Source of the DNA: Paenibacillus caui
Lineage (GTDB): Bacteria; Bacillota; Bacilli; Paenibacillales; Paenibacillaceae
Direction: 5' to 3'
Assembly: GCF_019904135.1 (NCBI RefSeq)
Contig: NZ_JAIOGQ010000028.1
Coordinates: 1 to 60,880 of the forward strand
Length of the DNA: 60,880 nt
Shown: positions 8,193 to 17,158 of the stretch, piece after piece
How positions within the stretch are numbered: the stretch's first letter is position 1
Layout: each line of letters starts with the position of its first letter
The notes under the pieces: generated by a model
Seen by the model: the letters and a program-made list of their open reading frames with translations, nothing else
What the model was told of the DNA's origin: nothing
The model's database searches: none
Made by a program: the position numbers and the translations under genes

Positions 8193-8987
8193 CTAAAATA
8201 CACTCCGCACTAGCCCGCCATCGATTCTCAAAGCGGAACCGTTAATGGCCGAGGCAAGAGGACTGCTGAGAAACGTAACGAAATGAGCGATTTCTTCCGG
8301 CCGGATCAGCCTTTGAATAATGGAAGTCGGGCGATTCTCCGTCATAAATTTTTTCTCGGCCTCTTCGATCGTCAGCCCCTGATCCGGATACAGCGTCTCC
8401 AGCATCGTTTCCACGCCTTCCGTTAACGTGGAGCCGGGCATGACTGTATTGACTGTCACCTTCGTTCCTTTGGTCAGCTCGGCCAGGCTGCGGGAAAGCG
8501 AGAGCTGCATCGTTTTGGTCGCGCTGTAATGAGCCATTTCCAGAGACGGCATAATGGCCGCTTCGCTGGCGATAAAGATCACTCTGCCTTCATTTTTTTG
8601 AATCATTTCTTTCAGGTAATGGCGAGAAAGCCGCACACCGCTCATAATATTGACTTCGAAAAACCTGAACCATTCCTCATCCGGAATATCGAAATATTCC
8701 GCTGGCTCAAAAATCCCCAGGTTGTTGATTAAAATGTCCAGATCGGGGTAAGCCTCAAACATTTGTTGACACCCTTGTCCGGTTCCAAGATCCGCTGTTG
8801 CCGGTTTGAGTACGGCGCCTGGCAGCTGCGCCTGAATTTCTTGGATGGTCTGGTGTACTTTCTCTTCATGCCGTCCATTGATGAGAACGATCGCGCCTTC
8901 CGCCGCCAAGGATCTGGCGATTTCTTTGCCGATTCCGGCTGTGGAGCCGGTAACGAGCGCTATTTTTCCTTCCAAATTCAGATTCAC
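8193..8987 (-). CDS. SDR family NAD(P)-dependent oxidoreductase
   Basis: A 264-residue classical short-chain dehydrogenase: cofactor motif VTGSTAGIGKEIA near the N terminus, NNLG at about residue 90, catalytic YSATK around 155-159 with the preceding Ser. I chose GTG 8987 because GGAGGG lies 8 bases upstream and the product then begins at the expected VNLNLEGK; longer starts give a non-homologous extension. It is the first gene of a two-gene unit with the MDR oxidoreductase. The substrate is not evident. Confidence 0.87.
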   Translation of the reverse strand: MNLNLEGKIALVTGSTAGIGKEIARSLAAEGAIVLINGRHEEKVHQTIQEIQAQLPGAVLKPATADLGTGQGCQQMFEAYPDLDILINNLGIFEPAEYFDIPDEEWFRFFEVNIMSGVRLSRHYLKEMIQKNEGRVIFIASEAAIMPSLEMAHYSATKTMQLSLSRSLAELTKGTKVTVNTVMPGSTLTEGVETMLETLYPDQGLTIEEAEKKFMTENRPTSIIQRLIRPEEIAHFVTFLSSPLASAINGSALRIDGGLVRSVF

Positions 8988-9079
8988 GTGGGATCCCTCC
9001 ATATTCTTATATTTGAACAAGAGAATACCGCATCGGTCTCTATTATTATGTACCCGGTCTACAATAATGAACATTAAGC

Positions 9080-9115
9080 ACTTATAAGTAACATAGGAAC
9101 CAAAAGGTTCCTATG
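9080..9115. promoter_or_regulatory. Inverted repeats upstream of the SDR/MDR operon
   Basis: CATAGGAACC (9092-9101) and GGTTCCTATG (9106-9115) form a perfect 10-bp inverted repeat around AAAA; next to it is the palindrome ACTTATAAGT (9080-9089). They sit about 90-130 bases before the GTG start, a typical operator position. Resemblance to redox-regulator sites is inference. Confidence 0.55.
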
Positions 9116-9188
9116 GAAAGTTGATATCGCCCGCTCCGTTTCTTTAGTACGATCCAGGGACAGGATACATCATTAAACGGAAAAATAA

Positions 9189-9341
9189 AAGTATTGCTTT
9201 AGAACGCGCTCTAATGTAGGACTCACGCCGGACGAAATCATTGAGGCGACTACCCACTGCATTCCGTATACGGGTTTTCCAAGAGCTCTCAACGCGGTTT
9301 TTGTGGCGAAGCAAATCTCCTTAAGAAAAACCGTCCGGTAA
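9189..9341 (+). pseudogene. 3' remnant of a carboxymuconolactone decarboxylase-family gene
   Basis: An open stretch after an in-frame TAA (9186-9188) reads NVGLTPDEIIEATTHCIPYT then GFPRALNAVFVAK, the C-terminal end typical of CMD/AhpD-like proteins. The N-terminal ~80 residues with the redox Cys pair are missing and there is no start codon or RBS. It is a broken gene left beside the oxidoreductase operon. Confidence 0.6.
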
Positions 9342-9393
9342 TATCTCCAGACGGTCCTTTGTCGTGCTATATGATACGTTTGTGCGTGGGGAA

Positions 9394-9494
9394 GGGAATG
9401 GGGATGGGGTTCCACCGCTGTTAGAGTCATATTCTTATGGTTAGAACCTGACTCTAAAGGCGGCCGCTCCGCTCTCGACTCCACCCCCATTCCC
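9394..9494. repeat. Long imperfect inverted repeat (large hairpin)
   Basis: GGGAATGGGGATGG (9394-9407) pairs with CCACCCCCATTCCC (9481-9494) with one mismatch-type wobble, and inside it TTAGAGTC (9421-9428) pairs with GACTCTAA (9450-9457). No gene explains it. It could be a structured RNA, a terminator-like element or a mobile-element end. The rest of 9342-9783 holds an unassigned minus-strand open stretch (9507-9680) with a CEACGD motif that may be another gene remnant. Confidence 0.55.
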
Positions 9495-9783
9495 TTTTCT
9501 GATCTACTATGAGCTCTCTCCTCCTTCTTTTGTCCCTAACCGATCCTCAGGTACGGTATTCGTATCCATGAACACCCTTGTAATATCCGGGTACATCCTG
9601 TCTCCACATGCCTCACAAGCAAATTGCGTTAGGGACTTCGGGATCTCAATCGTCCATCGTACCCGAAGTCTCGAACCACGCTAATCGGTATGTTCTACTC
9701 TACGAGCACTTCAACCCTAGATACTTCGACCTCGCTGGACTGAGGTGTTTGCGGAGCCAGAATTCAATCGCTATGCTGATTTT

Positions 9784-10185
9784 CTAGGCGTGACTTGCAA
9801 GATTAAGCTGCCAGGATACGCCGAACGGGTCTGTAAGCCAACCAAACTTTTTGCTGAACGGATAAGCGGCCAGAGGCATCAAAACCGATCCGCCCTCGGA
9901 CAGCTTGCCAAACACCCTGTCAATTTCTTCTTCTGTTTCGCAGGTGACATACAACGAAATAGAAGGTGTGAAGGTAAAATCGTGCTTTACGCTGCTGTCA
10001 ATACACATCAATGTTTGCCCGTTTAAGGAAAATACCGCGTTTAGCACTTTGCCCTCCAGGTCGCCATCATTGGCTCCATATTTGACAATATGCTTGATTT
10101 CCGAGTTTTCAAAAATAGAGGTATACAAATTCATCGCTTCTTCAGCCTGGCCGTCGAACATCAGAAAAGTTGTGATTTTAGACAT
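9784..10185 (-). CDS. VOC family protein (PhnB / 3-demethylubiquinone-methyltransferase-like)
   Basis: A 133-residue vicinal-oxygen-chelate fold protein of the PhnB-like type: TTFLMFDGQAEEAMNLYTSI at the start, then FSLNGQTLMCIDS and GWLTDPFGVSWQLN at the end. Such proteins are small metal-binding or drug/peptide-binding dimers, and most have no proven reaction. Full length, with an AGGAG-type RBS. It stands alone, between gene remnants. Confidence 0.85.
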   Translation of the reverse strand: MSKITTFLMFDGQAEEAMNLYTSIFENSEIKHIVKYGANDGDLEGKVLNAVFSLNGQTLMCIDSSVKHDFTFTPSISLYVTCETEEEIDRVFGKLSEGGSVLMPLAAYPFSKKFGWLTDPFGVSWQLNLASHA

Positions 10186-10247
10186 CTCAAATTCATCTCC
10201 TCACCGTTTGTCAGGGAACGGCTTCGAATGATATCGCCGCTCTCTCT

Positions 10248-10390
10248 CTATCTTTTCTTGGCAGGCGACCATTTAAACCCGCAGCTCATGCATCCGTTGA
10301 CGAGTTCGTTTCTGCCCGTAAACCCAATCTGGATGCTGACAGGCCTGCCTTGTTTACTTCGACAAACTTCGGCATTATCCTCCCAATTTG
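10248..10390 (-). pseudogene. C-terminal remnant with a zinc-ribbon-like CMSC motif
   Basis: The minus strand is open from a TAA near 10390 to TAG 10248-10250 and reads GRPVSIQIGFTGRNELVNG then CMSCGFKWSPAKKR. The sequence looks protein-like, but there is no start codon at its head; an overlapping frame has ATG 10375 with GGGAGGA yet soon diverges. I read it as a truncated or frameshifted small zinc-ribbon protein. The family is not recognised. Confidence 0.3.
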
Positions 10391-10429
10391 CTTAGCCCTG
10401 AATGCAGGGGGCCTTCATACGCAGCCGAC

Positions 10430-11530
10430 CTAATCCAACTCGGAGCTCCAAGCATTGGATCTGGCCTTTTTCCGGTTTCCGCCTTTTGCACGGACTGCCT
10501 CCCGCTTACGTTCCTTGGCCGCCTGATACTTCAGCTCCCGTGCGGTTTTGTGAAAATTGGCGAGGCGCGAGGCATCGAGCTGTCCCGTTCGGACCGCTTC
10601 CTGTACGGCGCAGCCCAGTTCCCGCTGATGCCTGCAGTCCCGAAACCTGCAGCCAGCAGCCAGCTCTTCTATATCCGCGAATGCTCCGGATAATCCGTCC
10701 CCGCCGCCGTCCCACAGCTGAAGCTCGCGCATCCCCGGCGTATCGATCAGCACGCCGCCGCCGGGAAGCGGAAACAGCTCGCGATGCGTCGTCGTATGCC
10801 GGCCGCGGCTGTCATCTTCGCGGATCTCCTGTGTTGCCTGAAGCGCTTTGCCTGCCAGCCGGTTGAGAAGCGTAGATTTCCCGGAGCCGGAAGATCCGGT
10901 CAATGCGCAAGTGATGCCCGTTTTCAAATAGGGAGAAAGCTGCTCCATCCCCTGGTCTTCGAGCGCGCTCACGGCAAATACCGGAACCCCCGGTGCAATG
11001 CTTTGAACCTGCAAAATATAGCTTGCAGGATCCTCGCACAAATCGGCCTTGCTTAGCAGAATGACCGGGGTTACACCGCTGCTGTAGGCCATGATCAAAT
11101 AGCGTTCAATCCGCCGGAGATTGAAATCATGATTGAGCGCAGCGACCAGAAACAGCACATCCACGTTCGCAGCGACGATCTGTTCCTTCGTTTGGCCGCC
11201 TGCAGCCTGTCTGGAAATTTGACTGCGGCGGGTAAGCACGCCGTGAATGCTTGCGGAGCCTTCCAGCGGCCTGCATTCGGCTGCCACCCAGTCCCCGACA
11301 GCAGGAAAAGTTCCTTCTCCTTCCGTATCCAAACGGTGACGAAACCGGCCTGTAAGCTCTCCCCACATTTCTCCAAAGGGAGTGATTAGACGGTATTTTT
11401 GCCCCAGGTCCGCAATTACGCGGGCAGGACATTGCTCGCTGCCGGATGCGCCGAATTCATTGTCCCAATGCTGCTGGAGTTCATTTTTCCACCCATATTG
11501 CCCTAAATCGGTTGCTGCTTGTTTGTTCAT
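10430..11530 (-). CDS. rsgA: RsgA-family ribosome-associated GTPase
   Basis: A 366-residue circularly permuted GTPase that binds the 30S subunit and helps late assembly. The OB-fold N-terminal part is followed by G motifs in permuted order: LLSKADLC (G4), GSSGSGKSTLLNRL (G1 P-loop, about residue 210), then DTPGMREL (G3). A zinc-binding C-terminal region follows (CRFRDCRHQRELGCAV). It is longer than the usual ~300-residue RsgA, with an N-terminal extension of about 40 residues, so it may be the second paralogue seen in some Bacillales and not the yloQ-type copy near priA. It is a stand-alone gene. Confidence 0.88.
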   Translation of the reverse strand: MNKQAATDLGQYGWKNELQQHWDNEFGASGSEQCPARVIADLGQKYRLITPFGEMWGELTGRFRHRLDTEGEGTFPAVGDWVAAECRPLEGSASIHGVLTRRSQISRQAAGGQTKEQIVAANVDVLFLVAALNHDFNLRRIERYLIMAYSSGVTPVILLSKADLCEDPASYILQVQSIAPGVPVFAVSALEDQGMEQLSPYLKTGITCALTGSSGSGKSTLLNRLAGKALQATQEIREDDSRGRHTTTHRELFPLPGGGVLIDTPGMRELQLWDGGGDGLSGAFADIEELAAGCRFRDCRHQRELGCAVQEAVRTGQLDASRLANFHKTARELKYQAAKERKREAVRAKGGNRKKARSNAWSSELD

Positions 11531-11574
11531 TCAGATTCCCCCATCTGTTCTAAAGTTTAAACCCAAAAGCAAAA

Positions 11575-11603
11575 AAAGCCGCGAAGTCATGCTTCGCGGC
11601 TTT
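11575..11603 (-). terminator. Rho-independent terminator upstream of rsgA
   Basis: AAAGCCGCGAAG (11575-11586) and CTTCGCGGCTTT (11592-11603) form a perfect 12-bp stem, followed on the minus strand by TTTTTTTGC. It ends a transcript arriving from beyond 11603, either the mannosidase mRNA or an unseen small transcript. Confidence 0.85.
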
Positions 11604-12038
11604 GCATAAAGCAGCAGACATCCTGCGGAAATGAACAGCCGTTCATTGTTCAGGCATGTCCGCTGCCGCGCCCGTAACCAGGCACAAAATAAGCCGCGAA
11701 AGCGAAAAGGCTCTCCCGGCTTGGTTAACAGCGTTCCGGGCACGTTACACCCGGGCATTACACTCCGGCAATCTCCGTGATTCCGGTATGCTTGTTCCAT
11801 CCAAAGAGGCCGTGCTGATCCATTTTTCATACATTGCAATCGATTGAACGTTTCTCATTATGCACAGCTCCCTTCGTGTCATTTCTATCTTAAATTGTAT
11901 TTTGGAGGCTAACCGCTCGTCAATGGAACAACCGCCTAAATCCGTTTATTCCCAGGGGCAAATGGCGCTTCGGCGAAGAAAGCGGGCTTTGGCTTATTCA
12001 TATAGCACCCCTAACGGTCTACTCGTGTAAAGGTTTAT
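11604..12038. other. Gene-poor interval between alpha-mannosidase and rsgA
   Basis: About 430 bases without a convincing gene. A 37-codon minus-strand ORF (11745-11858) has AAGGGAG 8 bases before its ATG, but the product (MRNVQSIAMYEKWIS...) matches nothing I know. The strong terminator at 11575-11603 leaves room for a short RNA or peptide here. Confidence 0.4.
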
Positions 12039-15000
12039 TTATAGCGTAATCCGCAGCGTCTTGATTTCATACGGCTTGAATGCCAGGTCTACTGCATGCT
12101 CCGAAGACGGCAGACTTACCGGATGCTCTTCCATCAGATCCGTCTCTTCCGCGAGGCCGACCTTGCCGAGGTGCGGATCGATTTCCAGCTTCGCTTTAGA
12201 GCGCATGCCGGCATATTCGTACAGCCGGACGATAAGGGCGGAGCTGTCCTCCGCTTTTTTCACCGTATCGATGAGGATGTTTCCGGCATTCACGCGCAGC
12301 ATACCCAGTTCTTGAGGCAGCTTATCCTGCGGCAGCATCGGGACTGCCAATAGCGGCAGGTTCAGCTCGCAGGCAGCCAGGTGCGTGCCTCCTTCATACC
12401 ATCCGCCCTGATGCGGATACAGGGAGTAGGTAAACTCATGTTTCCCCTGGTCTGCAGACCCGTCTGGCCACACGGCGGACTTGATCAGACTCAGACGGAT
12501 GACATGACCACGAATGTCATGCCCGTATTTGCAGTCATTGAGCAGGCTGACGCCATAGCCCGTTTCGGACAAATCGACCCAGCGATGGGCAACCGATTCG
12601 AACCGGGCATAATCCCAGCTGGTGTTCCAGTGGGTCGGGCGCTCGACGTTCCCGAACTGAATCTCGTAGGTTGCTTTGGTAGAGCGAATCTCCACCGGAA
12701 AAGCGGCCTTCAGCAGCTGCTGATGCTCATACCAGTCGGCGTTCGTCACAAAATCGATCCGCGGATGGTCGCGGTACACGATCAACTGCTGCTCGATCCG
12801 GGAGTTCTGATACGTATAAACAAACTTCAGCACTCCGCGCAGCGGCCCGTCCTCCAGCACGGAAAGCTCCTGCAAGTGATCTACCACTTTCATTTTTTCC
12901 TGATAAAAAATATCAATATCCCACGCGTCGAAGGTCATCGGCTTATCTTCAAATACCTGCAGCACATTGGCGGGCTGTCCCGGCTTGAGTACCTCACGGT
13001 CAGCCTTCTTGTCAAAGAGCGAAACGATCTGTCCCGCTTCATTGAAACGGATGCTGTAGAATGGAGTCTCTATCTGTTCTGTGCCGATCCGCCAATCTGT
13101 CTCCACTTTGCCGACTGCGGCACCCGCTTCCAATCGTCCGCTCATGGTCGTATAACCATAGGCCGGGACGTCTTTGACCCATACAAGCAGCGTAGCGCCG
13201 CAATTGCCGCTGCCGCGTTTCACCTGGGTCTCCAGCTTTTCTCCACCTGCGGAGTACCATGCCCATTCGCCCGCAGCTCCGCCATTTGCACCCAGAGCAA
13301 TTTCGCAGAAAAAAGAACGAGTCCAACCGAGCGCGTTAAATATGCGGTAAGAAGTCGCTGCCCCTGCTGCCTCGCCTGCCGGACGCGGCAGGGCCAACTG
13401 CTGTACGCCTTCTTCGAGGGTCTTAAGAGCAAGCTGACGGGCTTCCTCATATTCGATCCGGCTGTCCTCATACACTTCGTGAATCGACGAGCCCGGAATG
13501 ATGTCGTGGAACTGGTTGCGCAGAACGGTCTCCCATACTTCCGCAAGCGCGGATGCCGGGTAGGCATAATCCGGAATCAAGGCAAGCGCAAAAGCATTGA
13601 CGAATTCTGCCTGATGCAGCAGCAGCTCCATCCGGCGGTTCATCCGCTTGTTATACGCCTGGGAAGTGTAGGTTCCGCGGTGATATTCAAGATACAGCTC
13701 TCCATCCCACAAATGAAGCTGCGGATTGCCTTGAACCTGCTCCTCCAGCTTTTTGAAAAAGCCTTCCGCCCCACCCGGCTTCACCCGAGGCGCTCCCGGC
13801 ATATCCTCATAGCGCCGGACGGCTTCGATCATATCGCGGGTCGGCCCGCCTCCTCCGTCGCCCCAGCCGTAAGCGAGCAGCAGTTCATCGTTGATTTCCT
13901 TCTGACGATAATTGTCCCACAGCCCTTGAACCGATGAGCCGGTGACGTTGCCGTTATACGTATAGTATGTGCTGCCGTCGCTGTCTGGAGTTGTGACGTA
14001 ATGCGTCAGCAGCTCGGTTCCGTCGATGCCGCGCCACGTAAAGGTGTCGCAAGGGAAGCGGTTGTACTGGCTCCAGCTGATTTTGGTCGTCATAAAATAG
14101 TCGATCCCGCTTTTCTTCAAAATCTGCGGCAGTGCCCAGCTGTATCCGAACACGTCCGGCAGCCAAAGCACCTTGTTGTCTACGCCAAACTCATCCCGGA
14201 AAAAGCGTTTCCCGATCAGGATCTGGCGAACCAGCGATTCCCCGGACGGAATGTTGCAGTCCGACTCCAGCCACATAGCTCCTGTCGCTTCCCATTTCCC
14301 CTCCTTAACGCGCTCCTTGATTCTCGCGTACAGCGTAGGGAAATCCTTTTTCAGGTAAGCGTAAAGCTGCGGCTGGGACTGGATAAACACATATTCCGGA
14401 AACCGGTCCATCAGCTGCAGCACGGTCGAGAAGGAGCGCGCCGCCTTCTCCCGGGTATGCTTCAAGCGCCACAGCCATGCCACATCGATATGGCAGTGAC
14501 CAACGGCTGTGATTTGCGGTCGTGGACCGCGAGGGATGGCCTCAAGCCGGTCACGAAGCACCTTTTGCGCTTGCCGTGTCGATTCATAGAAGGCTTCCGA
14601 ACCGGGAACGCTCCAGTCGATCAGGCGGAAGGCTTCATCAAGCGCAGCGGTCATCGCATGCTTCTCCACTACACGCTCATCAAGCACTTTCAGCGTCTGC
14701 AGCATATGCAGCGCCGTGTAATACAAATCATCCGTCTCTCCGTCCAGAATGGCGATATCCAGCCGGTCGATCCTGTGATCAAAAGGCGTACGGCCATCCG
14801 GGGCCGTGAGGCCGCTCCAGGCATAAATCGCCAGCTCCGCCCGGCCCTGCTTCAGAACGGATGCGGGAACAAACAGCTCCGCATGGTTGCGGTCAAGCGC
14901 TTGCACAGGCTCCCCGTTCAGATAAACCAGGCTTTCATATCCGCTGCAGTTGCCTCCACCGGTTTCACCGAGCTTGATCAGGCCAACCACATCCTGCGCT

Positions 15001-15230
15001 TGCCAGCCTTCCGGAAATTCCAGCTCCGTTATAAACCACGCATACTGATCCCGGCCGCCCCAGCGGTCTCCGACCTTGACAGCAGCGCTTGAGTTCACGG
15101 CCTGCCTGGCTTCTTCCAGTGTCACTGCTTCCGGCACGATGCGAACCGAGGTCAGACTTCTGTGATCACGGTATCTGAGAGCTGACAGCTCGCCGACGCG
15201 CCGTTCCAATTTTTCAATCATAAATCGCAT
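12039..15230 (-). CDS. Alpha-mannosidase, glycoside hydrolase family 38
   Basis: A 1063-residue GH38 retaining alpha-mannosidase, which removes mannose from N-glycan or mannan fragments. The catalytic domain shows the zinc site AVGHCHIDVAWLWRLKHTRE and the nucleophile region MWLESDCNIPSGESLVRQ (Asp in ESDCN), then WLPDVFGYSWALPQIL. The middle and C-terminal beta domains follow. There is no signal peptide, so it acts in the cytosol on imported oligosaccharides. I chose ATG 15230 because AGAGGTG lies 7 bases upstream; an earlier in-frame ATG lies farther out. It is monocistronic, and a 14-bp palindrome lies ~95 bases upstream. No transporter is next to it. Confidence 0.92.
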   Translation of the reverse strand: MRFMIEKLERRVGELSALRYRDHRSLTSVRIVPEAVTLEEARQAVNSSAAVKVGDRWGGRDQYAWFITELEFPEGWQAQDVVGLIKLGETGGGNCSGYESLVYLNGEPVQALDRNHAELFVPASVLKQGRAELAIYAWSGLTAPDGRTPFDHRIDRLDIAILDGETDDLYYTALHMLQTLKVLDERVVEKHAMTAALDEAFRLIDWSVPGSEAFYESTRQAQKVLRDRLEAIPRGPRPQITAVGHCHIDVAWLWRLKHTREKAARSFSTVLQLMDRFPEYVFIQSQPQLYAYLKKDFPTLYARIKERVKEGKWEATGAMWLESDCNIPSGESLVRQILIGKRFFRDEFGVDNKVLWLPDVFGYSWALPQILKKSGIDYFMTTKISWSQYNRFPCDTFTWRGIDGTELLTHYVTTPDSDGSTYYTYNGNVTGSSVQGLWDNYRQKEINDELLLAYGWGDGGGGPTRDMIEAVRRYEDMPGAPRVKPGGAEGFFKKLEEQVQGNPQLHLWDGELYLEYHRGTYTSQAYNKRMNRRMELLLHQAEFVNAFALALIPDYAYPASALAEVWETVLRNQFHDIIPGSSIHEVYEDSRIEYEEARQLALKTLEEGVQQLALPRPAGEAAGAATSYRIFNALGWTRSFFCEIALGANGGAAGEWAWYSAGGEKLETQVKRGSGNCGATLLVWVKDVPAYGYTTMSGRLEAGAAVGKVETDWRIGTEQIETPFYSIRFNEAGQIVSLFDKKADREVLKPGQPANVLQVFEDKPMTFDAWDIDIFYQEKMKVVDHLQELSVLEDGPLRGVLKFVYTYQNSRIEQQLIVYRDHPRIDFVTNADWYEHQQLLKAAFPVEIRSTKATYEIQFGNVERPTHWNTSWDYARFESVAHRWVDLSETGYGVSLLNDCKYGHDIRGHVIRLSLIKSAVWPDGSADQGKHEFTYSLYPHQGGWYEGGTHLAACELNLPLLAVPMLPQDKLPQELGMLRVNAGNILIDTVKKAEDSSALIVRLYEYAGMRSKAKLEIDPHLGKVGLAEETDLMEEHPVSLPSSEHAVDLAFKPYEIKTLRITL

Positions 15231-15322
15231 GTCCATCACCTCTAATGGCTCATTTTTCTGGTACCTGTTAGAAAGCGGCTTCACGTGGATATGTACATCA
15301 TCAAGTCGTTGCCAAACAGATT

Positions 15323-15336
15323 ATAACACGTGTTAT
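15323..15336. promoter_or_regulatory. 14-bp palindrome upstream of the alpha-mannosidase gene
   Basis: ATAACACGTGTTAT is a perfect palindrome placed 93 bases before the start codon and just before the upstream terminator. Its form suits a LacI- or GntR-type sugar regulator; the regulator is not in the window. Confidence 0.45.
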
Positions 15337-15350
15337 CCCCTGTTAAATAG

Positions 15351-15384
15351 GGGGGTCCGCTTCTTTTTTTTGAAGCGGACCCCC
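15351..15384 (-). terminator. Terminator after the RCC1/copper-amine-oxidase-like gene
   Basis: GGGGGTCCGCTTC (15351-15363) pairs perfectly with GAAGCGGACCCCC (15372-15384) around a T-rich loop. On the minus strand the stem, extended by AAATAG/CTATTT pairs, lies immediately after the stop at 15390. Confidence 0.75.
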
Positions 15385-15389
15385 TATTT

Positions 15390-16925
15390 TTATTTTGCCA
15401 ATGTTATGGAAATATCGTCAGACTGCGCATTCCACTCTACCTTTGCGCCCAGAGATTCCGAGATCAACCGGAGCGGCAGGTAGGAGACTCCATTTACGGA
15501 AAAAGGCTTTTGCGAAAGCTTCACTATTTTGCCACTCAGCCATGTTTCGCTCGTTTTGAAATCAATCCTGATCGTGATTTTCTCTGAACCGGTTTTCGTC
15601 CGCTCTATGGTTGCGGTTTTGGATGTCTCGTCGAATGTGATACGAGCGCCGAGCTGTTCAAAGACGGAGCGAAGCGGTACAAAAGATTGGCCGTCACGGG
15701 TGATAACCCCGTTGTTCAAAGGAATCCAGTCCCCGTTTACATGTACCGAAACGGGCTTCTGAACCGGGACCGGAGCAGCATGCATAAATTCGTAGTCTCC
15801 GCTGCCAAGCTTTCCGTTTTTGTTTACTCCCCATCCCCACAGTGAACCGTCTTTCTTCTGCATGATGATGTGGCGTCCACCGGCTTTGATCTTGTCCACA
15901 TTCGTAGACACCAGCTTAAAATCAGCGCTCCCCGGCAGCTTTTCGAGCTGAAGAGAGGTTTCGAATACTTGGCCTGCTTGAGTCAGGACGATCAGGGAAC
16001 GTTCCACGACGAACGCGTCCTTCACATCCTTTACCTTGGTCAGCAGTACAGGGGAATCCTGATTATGGTAGGTGGTTCCATCCGAAAAGCCGGTCACGGT
16101 TGCCCCCCAGAACCATAGACGGGCTTGTCCGTCTACGGCCAGTCTGGCATTTCCGGCGGCCTTGATCATCTTGATATTGGACAGGCTGTCTAGCTTACGG
16201 GCTGACAATTCGGCTCCCGGCCCATTCTGCCGGGTAAGTTGTTCGGGCAAAGTCCAGACCGTACCATCCTTTTTCAGTGCCAGATTTCCCGAAACGGAAG
16301 TGATGTCCTGAAGATACTGTACTGGTACAAAAGACTGCAGCTTCTCGTCCTGATTCGTCCAGACGGTTCCGTCTGTCTTCAGAAACAGCCAGCGCGGTAT
16401 GTAATCATAGTTGGGTAGAATAATTTCGTAGTAGTTGTCCATCATCGAGACGTTATCTAGTCCGGTCACAGGGATAAAGCTGCCGAGTCTATTGGCTCCA
16501 TCGTTTATTTCAGCGGAAAACACTTTGCCCCCGGCGTCCAATGCCGCAATGGTGTTTCTGATCCTGCGGACATCCACGAGGTCTTTCAGGCCTTCGAACG
16601 GCTCTGCTTTTATTCTGGAGGACGGATTGTCCTGGCTTAGAAATAAGACGCTCCGATCCTGCTTGACTACAAACAGGTCAGACTCCTGGATATCGCCGAA
16701 CGAGTCAGCCGCATTGCTGATACCTTCAACCTGCGTCGGAACCGATTGGTTGCCGCCCCACGTCCAATAGGTTCCATCCGTTTTGATAAGCGAGGTTGAT
16801 TCAAAAGACCGTATATGTGCTGCTGCGGCTGCATTAGCCCCCGTAGTTGCTCCGGCAGCTGTGGCTGAACTGAAGGCATAGAATAAACTTGCCAGGACAC
16901 CTAAGCTCGCCATCCATTTCTTCAT
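15390..16925 (-). CDS. Exported RCC1-like protein with copper-amine-oxidase N-terminal-like domain
   Basis: A 511-residue secreted protein. Residues 1-25 are a signal peptide (MKKWMASLGVLASLFYAF). The body has RCC1-type beta-propeller repeats (TWGGNQSVPTQVEG, WFWGATVTGF, SLWGWGVNKNGKLGSGD), and the last ~110 residues form the copper-amine-oxidase-N-like domain found on many Paenibacillus surface proteins (FVPLRSVFEQLGARITFDE, YLPLRLISESLGAKVEW). Despite the name the domain has no known amine oxidase activity and is thought to mediate wall or protein binding. The start follows GAGGGAGC. Single gene with its own terminator. Confidence 0.85.
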   Translation of the reverse strand: MKKWMASLGVLASLFYAFSSATAAGATTGANAAAAAHIRSFESTSLIKTDGTYWTWGGNQSVPTQVEGISNAADSFGDIQESDLFVVKQDRSVLFLSQDNPSSRIKAEPFEGLKDLVDVRRIRNTIAALDAGGKVFSAEINDGANRLGSFIPVTGLDNVSMMDNYYEIILPNYDYIPRWLFLKTDGTVWTNQDEKLQSFVPVQYLQDITSVSGNLALKKDGTVWTLPEQLTRQNGPGAELSARKLDSLSNIKMIKAAGNARLAVDGQARLWFWGATVTGFSDGTTYHNQDSPVLLTKVKDVKDAFVVERSLIVLTQAGQVFETSLQLEKLPGSADFKLVSTNVDKIKAGGRHIIMQKKDGSLWGWGVNKNGKLGSGDYEFMHAAPVPVQKPVSVHVNGDWIPLNNGVITRDGQSFVPLRSVFEQLGARITFDETSKTATIERTKTGSEKITIRIDFKTSETWLSGKIVKLSQKPFSVNGVSYLPLRLISESLGAKVEWNAQSDDISITLAK

Positions 16926-17158
16926 TCTGCTCCCTCTTTTCCCCTTTGATAATAAGAATCGGACTAGTCCCATTTCGGATGAATCCATTACTTATAACGC
17001 AGATAACAGGGAAAAGTTACTATATTTTCACAGAGGAAAATGGAAAAATCATGTTACAATGAACACCATGCGTTTCTGCAGGAAACCCGGCGGCTGATGA
17101 CGGAACCTTATTTTGATACATCAAACACCCAGTTCGCTTAATGCAGCGGAAGAGGGCG

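Noticed and set aside
9507..9680. Possible transposase remnant
   Set aside because: The CEACGD stretch has no DDE, HUH or recombinase motif and no terminal repeats or target duplication were found.
11531..11839. 102-residue minus-strand frame upstream of rsgA
   Set aside because: Spans the strong terminator at 11575-11603 and its composition is not protein-like.
12381..13937. 518-residue plus-strand frame opposite the alpha-mannosidase
   Set aside because: No RBS, low-complexity arginine/proline-rich translation and complete overlap with a conserved GH38 gene: a shadow of high-GC codons.
17040..17141. 33-codon plus-strand ORF (MEKSCYNEHHAFL...)
   Set aside because: Protein-like but with RBS spacing of only about 3 bases and no match to any known small protein; kept only as a possibility.
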